Shown here one piece after another: positions 23,423-27,367 of a DNA stretch of 27,367 bases (its first letter is position 1; every line of letters begins with the position of its first letter). The position numbers were made by a program, and so were the translations under genes. The notes under the pieces are model-generated. The model had not been told where the DNA came from, ran no database searches, and saw nothing but the letters and a program-made list of their open reading frames with translations. The stretch comes from UBA9715 sp045614225 (GTDB lineage Bacteria > Actinomycetota > Coriobacteriia > Coriobacteriales > Eggerthellaceae), in assembly GCA_045614225.1 (NCBI GenBank), contig JAZLCO010000009.1, forward strand, positions 1 to 27,367, given 5' to 3'.

Positions 23423-24592
23423 TCAAACCTTGCTCTTGCGTTCATATCCAACAACGATGAGCGCGAATACAAGCGAAACTGCAGCAACGCACGCCATAGC
23501 CAGGAACACTGTAACCAAACCATATGTGTCGCCGATTATTCCGAGGCCGGGTGAGCCTATTCCGCCTATGCATGTTGTCAACCCATACGATATGCCTGAC
23601 GCGGTGCCAAGATGGTTTGGCAGAAAGCTCTGGCTTAGAGTGACTGTCGAAGGATAGGAAAGGTTCATGGCAACTGCAATAAGCACGACGACAGCCATCG
23701 ATATTGGTAGGTAAGGCACGCCTGCGAACGTCAGCAACAGAACGCAGATGACGACAAGACAGCCAGCCAGCAATTGGGCAGCTCCGATGTGCTCGGATAC
23801 ACGGCCCGATAGAAGCGTGGCCACTACACCGACAAGCGAATACAACGTGATCATCAGTGAGCCGATAGCTTCAGGTTGGCCAAGAACGTTGACAACGAAC
23901 AGCGGTATGAACGCAAGGCAACCGTAGAAGATGATTGAACGTATGCTGAGAGATGCGATAACAACTGAGAAAATGCCCCAACGGTCCTTGCCGCCCCTGT
24001 TTGCAACGGCTTTTGCATCAACAAGCCCGAAGGACAAAAAGCGTTTGTTCAGTGTCAGTAAAAAGATGGAGTAGAGGATTGCCGGGATAAGGAACACTGC
24101 GGTGCCCGCCATTCCGAACGTCCCGAGAAACACCGCTACAAGTATTGGACCCGTAGCGAAACCTATGTTTCCACCGACTGCGAAAATGCTCATACCACGG
24201 CTTTTGCGTTCTCCTGCTGCAAGGTTTGCAAGCCGGCCACCTTCTGGATGGAACATCGCGATTCCGATTCCGCTGACAATTGCGGAAGGGACGATTACCC
24301 GAAGATCGGGGACAAGCCCGATGCCAAACATGCCGAGGCCTGCGAGGAACACGCCAAGCGCCATGAACCAAGGCTGAGCTTTGCGGTCACCGAGCACTCC
24401 AAACAGTGGTTGCACGATTGCGGACATGATGGTCGAGCCGAAAATGACGAGCGAAACCTCTGCAAACGAGAAACCGTCGTACATGACCAGGAAGGGAAGA
24501 ACAGCAGAAAGAGCGCCCTGGTTGATATCGGTGCATAAATGCCCGCCCATGAGCGCATAGAGGTACTTTCGATTGTCAACTTGGCTGGTCAT
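23423..24592 (-). CDS. MFS transporter, fosmidomycin-resistance (Fsr) family
   Basis: This is a 389-residue integral membrane protein with about twelve hydrophobic segments. The N-terminus GGHLCTDINQGALSAVLPFL matches the opening of Fsr-type MFS efflux proteins; FHPEGGRLA and GDRKAQPWFM are the family's internal loops. The substrate cannot be inferred; related proteins export fosmidomycin and other drugs. I chose the ATG at 24592 on the minus strand because AGAGGA lies just before it; an ATG at 24616 has none. It is convergent with the ferredoxin gene (49-base gap, no clear terminator) and divergent from the amino-acid importer. The shared 190-base region may hold both promoters. Confidence 0.85.
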   Translation of the reverse strand: MTSQVDNRKYLYALMGGHLCTDINQGALSAVLPFLVMYDGFSFAEVSLVIFGSTIMSAIVQPLFGVLGDRKAQPWFMALGVFLAGLGMFGIGLVPDLRVIVPSAIVSGIGIAMFHPEGGRLANLAAGERKSRGMSIFAVGGNIGFATGPILVAVFLGTFGMAGTAVFLIPAILYSIFLLTLNKRFLSFGLVDAKAVANRGGKDRWGIFSVVIASLSIRSIIFYGCLAFIPLFVVNVLGQPEAIGSLMITLYSLVGVVATLLSGRVSEHIGAAQLLAGCLVVICVLLLTFAGVPYLPISMAVVVLIAVAMNLSYPSTVTLSQSFLPNHLGTASGISYGLTTCIGGIGSPGLGIIGDTYGLVTVFLAMACVAAVSLVFALIVVGYERKSKV

Positions 24593-24716
24593 TGTCCTCT
24601 TTTCGTTCTGATACATGATAGAACATATCGAAAGAGACGTCCTCTCCGCGTGTTTGTAGGATTGACTAAAGCAGTTTAGTGCACATCGAGCAGCGGTTTA
24701 TATGATCCGCTTGCTG

Positions 24717-24725
24717 TGGTATACT
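24717..24725 (+). promoter_or_regulatory. Extended -10 promoter of the amino-acid importer
   Basis: TGGTATACT at 24717-24725 is an extended -10. TTTATA at 24697-24702 could serve as a weak -35 with a 17-base spacing. The expected start near 24732 gives a 50-base leader holding the short inverted repeat TATCAC/GTGATA (about 24739-24756). Confidence 0.5.
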
Positions 24726-24781
24726 TCGCCAAGTGCTTTATCACGATAGAGTGATAGCAAGGATTGGGGGAAGGAAACCAT

Positions 24782-25663
24782 ATGAAGAAAATGAAGTATC
24801 TGGCAGTATTTGCCGCAGCCTTCGCTCTTGCAGCGTTCGTGCTTGTCGGCTGCTCATCGGGCGCTAGCTCATCCAGCGCTTCTACGAGTGCATCGAGCAC
24901 GAGTGCATCTGCGAGTGCAAGTGCTGCATCGGCTTCGTCTGATGCAAACAAGTTCATCGTCGGTTTCGACGCTGAATATCCGCCCTACGGCTTCAAGGCC
25001 GCAGACGGCTCCTACACCGGATTTGACCTCGACCTTGCTCAGGCCGTATGCGAGATGAACGGTTGGGAGTTCGAGGCGAAACCGATCGACTGGGATGCCA
25101 AGGATCTCGAGCTCGATTCGGGCAACATCACCTGCATCTGGAACGGCTTCACCTATGAAGGCCGTGAGGACAAGTATGCATGGTCCGATCAATACATGCT
25201 CAACGAGCAGGTCTTCGTTGTTGCCGAGGGCAGCGATGTCACTGCTTATGAGAACATGGGTGGCAAGAAGGTCGTGACCCAGGCCGGTTCCGCAGCTTAT
25301 GACCTGCTTTCGGATAACGAAGAGCATGAAGCAATGGAAACACTCTTTGACGGCAACAAGGTTGCAACCGTTCCCGATTACAACACTGCATTCCTGCAGC
25401 TGGAATCTGGAGCTGTCGATGTCGTGGCCTGCGACCTCTCCATTGCTCAGTACCAGATCGCCCAGAATCCTGGCAAGTTCGTTCAGCTCGATGAACCTTT
25501 GAACTCAGAGCATTATGCTGTTGGCTTCAAGCTGGGCGAAGACGAGATGGCGGCAAAGGTTACCGAGTCCCTCAAGAAGCTGTACGAGGATGGTACGGTC
25601 GAGACTCTGATCAACAAGTACGCTGACTACGGCATGGACATCAACAACTGGGTCCTGAAGTAG
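24782..25663 (+). CDS. Polar amino-acid ABC transporter, substrate-binding lipoprotein
   Basis: This is the extracytoplasmic binding protein of a polar amino-acid importer, 293 residues. A hydrophobic leader ends in the lipobox LVGC, so Cys24 would carry the lipid anchor. A Ser/Ala-rich linker of about 30 residues (25-55) follows. The periplasmic-binding-protein domain begins at KFIVGFDAEYPPYGF, typical of family-3 (His/Arg/Gln-type) proteins, and contains FDLDLAQAVCEMNGWE. The exact substrate cannot be read from the sequence. The start ATG 24782 has GGGGGAAGG upstream. An intrinsic terminator follows before the permease. Confidence 0.93.
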   Translation: MKKMKYLAVFAAAFALAAFVLVGCSSGASSSSASTSASSTSASASASAASASSDANKFIVGFDAEYPPYGFKAADGSYTGFDLDLAQAVCEMNGWEFEAKPIDWDAKDLELDSGNITCIWNGFTYEGREDKYAWSDQYMLNEQVFVVAEGSDVTAYENMGGKKVVTQAGSAAYDLLSDNEEHEAMETLFDGNKVATVPDYNTAFLQLESGAVDVVACDLSIAQYQIAQNPGKFVQLDEPLNSEHYAVGFKLGEDEMAAKVTESLKKLYEDGTVETLINKYADYGMDINNWVLK

Positions 25664-25678
25664 AAATGCTTACATGAA

Positions 25679-25711
25679 GGGGGCGCCTGCCGAAAGGCGG
25701 GCGCCCTTTTT
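25679..25711 (+). terminator. Intrinsic terminator after the binding-protein gene
   Basis: GGGCGCC (25681-25687) pairs with GGCGCCC (25700-25706), extended by GCC/GGC with one wobble pair around a GAAA tetraloop, and is followed by TTTTT (25707-25711). It is a strong, textbook terminator inside the transporter operon. Confidence 0.9.
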
Positions 25712-25786
25712 CACGTCAAGCAGAGGTCCGAACGCAGCAAACTCTTCAAAGTTCGAATCGTAGATTGCACATAACAGGGGTAGTAC

Positions 25787-26545
25787 GTGGACATAATTAG
25801 CATGATCAACCAATTCGGCGCCGACTTCCTAGGCTTGAACGGCACCCTCACGCTTTCGAGCCTTTTGTCGCAAATGGGCTCTGGCTTGGTGGTGACGGGG
25901 CAGGTGTTCGTCATAACGCTTCTCGGATCGCTTCCGCTCGGAGTTCTTATTGCGCTTGGTCGTATGAGCAAGATAAAGCCGCTCGCTTGGCTTATGCGCC
26001 TCTATATCTCATTCATGCGCGGTACGCCGCTCATGCTCCAACTCATGGCTTTGTACTACATTCCCTATTACGTATTCGGCATAAAATTGAATCTTCTGAA
26101 CATCGATGTCCAAGCGTTTGGCGGCCTCATGGTCAACATTCCTTGGGTCATGACAGCATGTTGCATAGGCTTCATATTGAACTATGCGGCCTATTTTGCA
26201 GAGATCTACCGCGGTGGCATTCAATCCATTCCGCGCGGACACTATGAAGCTGCCGAAGTCCTTGGGTATAGCAAAGCCCAAACGTTCATGAAGATCGTAT
26301 TGCCGCAGGTGTTCAAGCGCATCTTGCCCGCAGTTGGCAACGAGGTCATCACATTGGTGAAGGACACGTCTTTGTGCTTCGTGCTCGCCCTTGCCGAGAT
26401 GTTCACGATCGTCAAGCAGATCGTAGCTGCTCAGGTGAGCATGGTGCCCTTCATCCTCGCCGCACTCGTCTATTGGGGCTTCACAATGCTCGTCGAGTTC
26501 TTGCTCGGTCGCGTTGAAAAGCATTTCGATTACTACCACGACTAG
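25787..26545 (+). CDS. Polar amino-acid ABC transporter, permease
   Basis: This is the inner-membrane channel of the importer, 252 residues with about five hydrophobic helices. The EAA loop, which contacts the ATPase, is EAAEVLGYSKAQTFMKIVLPQ (around residues 162-182, shown here split by its centre at YSKAQ). RGTPLMLQL near residue 84 is typical of HisMQ-type permeases. The start is GTG 25787 with AGGGG six bases upstream. A single permease gene is present, so the channel is probably a homodimer. The ATPase gene follows after 16 bases. Confidence 0.92.
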   Translation: MDIISMINQFGADFLGLNGTLTLSSLLSQMGSGLVVTGQVFVITLLGSLPLGVLIALGRMSKIKPLAWLMRLYISFMRGTPLMLQLMALYYIPYYVFGIKLNLLNIDVQAFGGLMVNIPWVMTACCIGFILNYAAYFAEIYRGGIQSIPRGHYEAAEVLGYSKAQTFMKIVLPQVFKRILPAVGNEVITLVKDTSLCFVLALAEMFTIVKQIVAAQVSMVPFILAALVYWGFTMLVEFLLGRVEKHFDYYHD

Positions 26546-26561
26546 GATGGGGGAATAGTCT

Positions 26562-27329
26562 ATGGCATCGAAGAACATCCTGGTCAATCTCGAGCATGCA
26601 CGCAAGAGCTTTGGTGAGACCGAGGTTTTGAAAGATATTTCGCTGACGGTAGAGGAAGGCGAGGTGCTCGCAATCATCGGCCCATCGGGTGGTGGCAAAT
26701 CCACGCTTCTTCGCTGTTGCACGCTGCTTGAGACGCTCGATGGCGGCTCGCTTTCATTTGCCGATGTTGTCGTAACAACCGATGACGGATCTGGTGCTGT
26801 CTATGCCGACAAGAAAACTCTGGCAAAGGCACGCACGCATTTTGGGCTCGTTTTCCAGAACTTCAATCTGTTCCCGCACTACACCGTGATGAAGAACCTC
26901 ATCGATGCACCGGTAAGCGTGCAGAAGAAGCCGAAAGCTGAAGCCGAGGCTAAGGCACGTGAGCTCATCGTGAAGATGGGTCTCGAGGGTAAAGACGACA
27001 TGGTTCCCTGCGAGCTGTCGGGTGGACAGCAGCAACGTGTAGCCATTGCGCGCGCCCTCATGCTCGATCCCGATGTTCTGTTCTTCGACGAACCGACAAG
27101 TGCGCTCGATCCTGAACTCACAAAGGGTGTTCTCAAGGTAATTCGTGGACTTGCTGAAGAGCATATGACCATGGTTATCGTCACGCATGAGATGGCATTC
27201 GCGCGTGATGTTGCTGACCATGTCATATTCATGGATGGTGGCGTCATCGTCGAGCAGGGCCCCGCCAAGCAGGTCATTGAGAACCCGCAACATTCCCGCA
27301 CGCGCGCATTCCTCCATAGCGATAGCTAA
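26562..27329 (+). CDS. Polar amino-acid ABC transporter, ATPase
   Basis: This is the ATP-hydrolysing subunit of the importer, 255 residues. Motifs in order are Walker A GPSGGGKST (40-48), Q-loop VFQNFNLFPH, signature LSGGQQQRVAIARAL (about 150-164), Walker B VLFFDEPTSALDP (about 172-184) and the H-loop VTHEM. It matches the HisP/GlnQ subfamily. Relative to HisP/GlnQ, the region after Walker A has an insert (VVTTDDGSGAVYADKK). It closes the transporter operon: binding protein, terminator, permease, ATPase. Confidence 0.95.
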   Translation: MASKNILVNLEHARKSFGETEVLKDISLTVEEGEVLAIIGPSGGGKSTLLRCCTLLETLDGGSLSFADVVVTTDDGSGAVYADKKTLAKARTHFGLVFQNFNLFPHYTVMKNLIDAPVSVQKKPKAEAEAKARELIVKMGLEGKDDMVPCELSGGQQQRVAIARALMLDPDVLFFDEPTSALDPELTKGVLKVIRGLAEEHMTMVIVTHEMAFARDVADHVIFMDGGVIVEQGPAKQVIENPQHSRTRAFLHSDS

Positions 27330-27345
27330 AAGCATTCTGGCAGCT

Positions 27346-27367
27346 CGTTAAATTCGAGAATTTAGCG
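27346..27367 (+). terminator. Palindrome at the window edge, possible terminator
   Basis: CGTTAAATT (27346-27354) pairs with AATTTAGCG (27359-27367) with one wobble pair around CGAG. It lies just after the ATPase stop. The window ends at the last stem base, so a U-tract cannot be seen. Confidence 0.35.

Noticed and set aside
1..27367. CRISPR arrays, rRNA genes and prophage structural genes
   Set aside because: No regularly spaced repeats, rRNA-like segments or phage structural proteins were seen on either strand.

Overview
The window looks like the chromosome of a gut-type actinobacterium of the class Coriobacteriia (Eggerthellaceae-like). This is an inference from moderate-to-high GC codon use, a class I fumarase split into two genes, a fused MobB-MobA molybdenum-cofactor protein, a polyferredoxin, a PflX-type radical SAM protein and an archaeal-looking topoisomerase IA. 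No rRNA is present, so the placement cannot be proven here. Almost all genes are on the + strand and tightly packed; only a methyltransferase and an MFS transporter are on the - strand.

Left part (1-6532), the more accessory region. The window opens in the last codons of an IS200/IS605-type TnpA transposase and its hairpin-rich right end. Next come a class I SAM methyltransferase (-), thyX (flavin-dependent thymidylate synthase), a perfect 16-bp palindrome, and a DUF1385 (YqhQ-like) membrane protein with an acidic insertion. A two-gene unit follows: a 781-residue protein with an N-terminal TIR/DUF4062-like domain and a long TPR array, then a 101-residue single-pass membrane protein. A 301-base intergenic stretch with phased repeats separates this pair from topA. 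The pair is the best candidate for an undescribed system in the window; a signalling or defence role is a hypothesis only.

Centre (6533-19142), housekeeping. topA is followed by a dense run: fumarase alpha and beta, tmk, holB and ricT (PSP1 domain), then pncB (nicotinate phosphoribosyltransferase), two degV genes, a degenerate beta-hydroxyacid-dehydrogenase-like gene and a PflX-like radical SAM gene. Several neighbours overlap or are separated by only a few bases, which suggests one or a few operons. tmk-holB-ricT matches an order known from Firmicutes; the fumarase genes are translationally linked to its front.

Right part (19143-27367). A tRNA-Thr(UGU) with its own extended -10 promoter and terminator is followed by pyrE and murI, then the mobBA fusion and a four-cluster ferredoxin-type protein. 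A convergent Fsr-type MFS transporter lies on the - strand. The end of the window is a polar amino-acid ABC importer: a lipoprotein binding protein, a strong intrinsic terminator, then permease and ATPase. The terminator probably lets the binding protein be made in excess.
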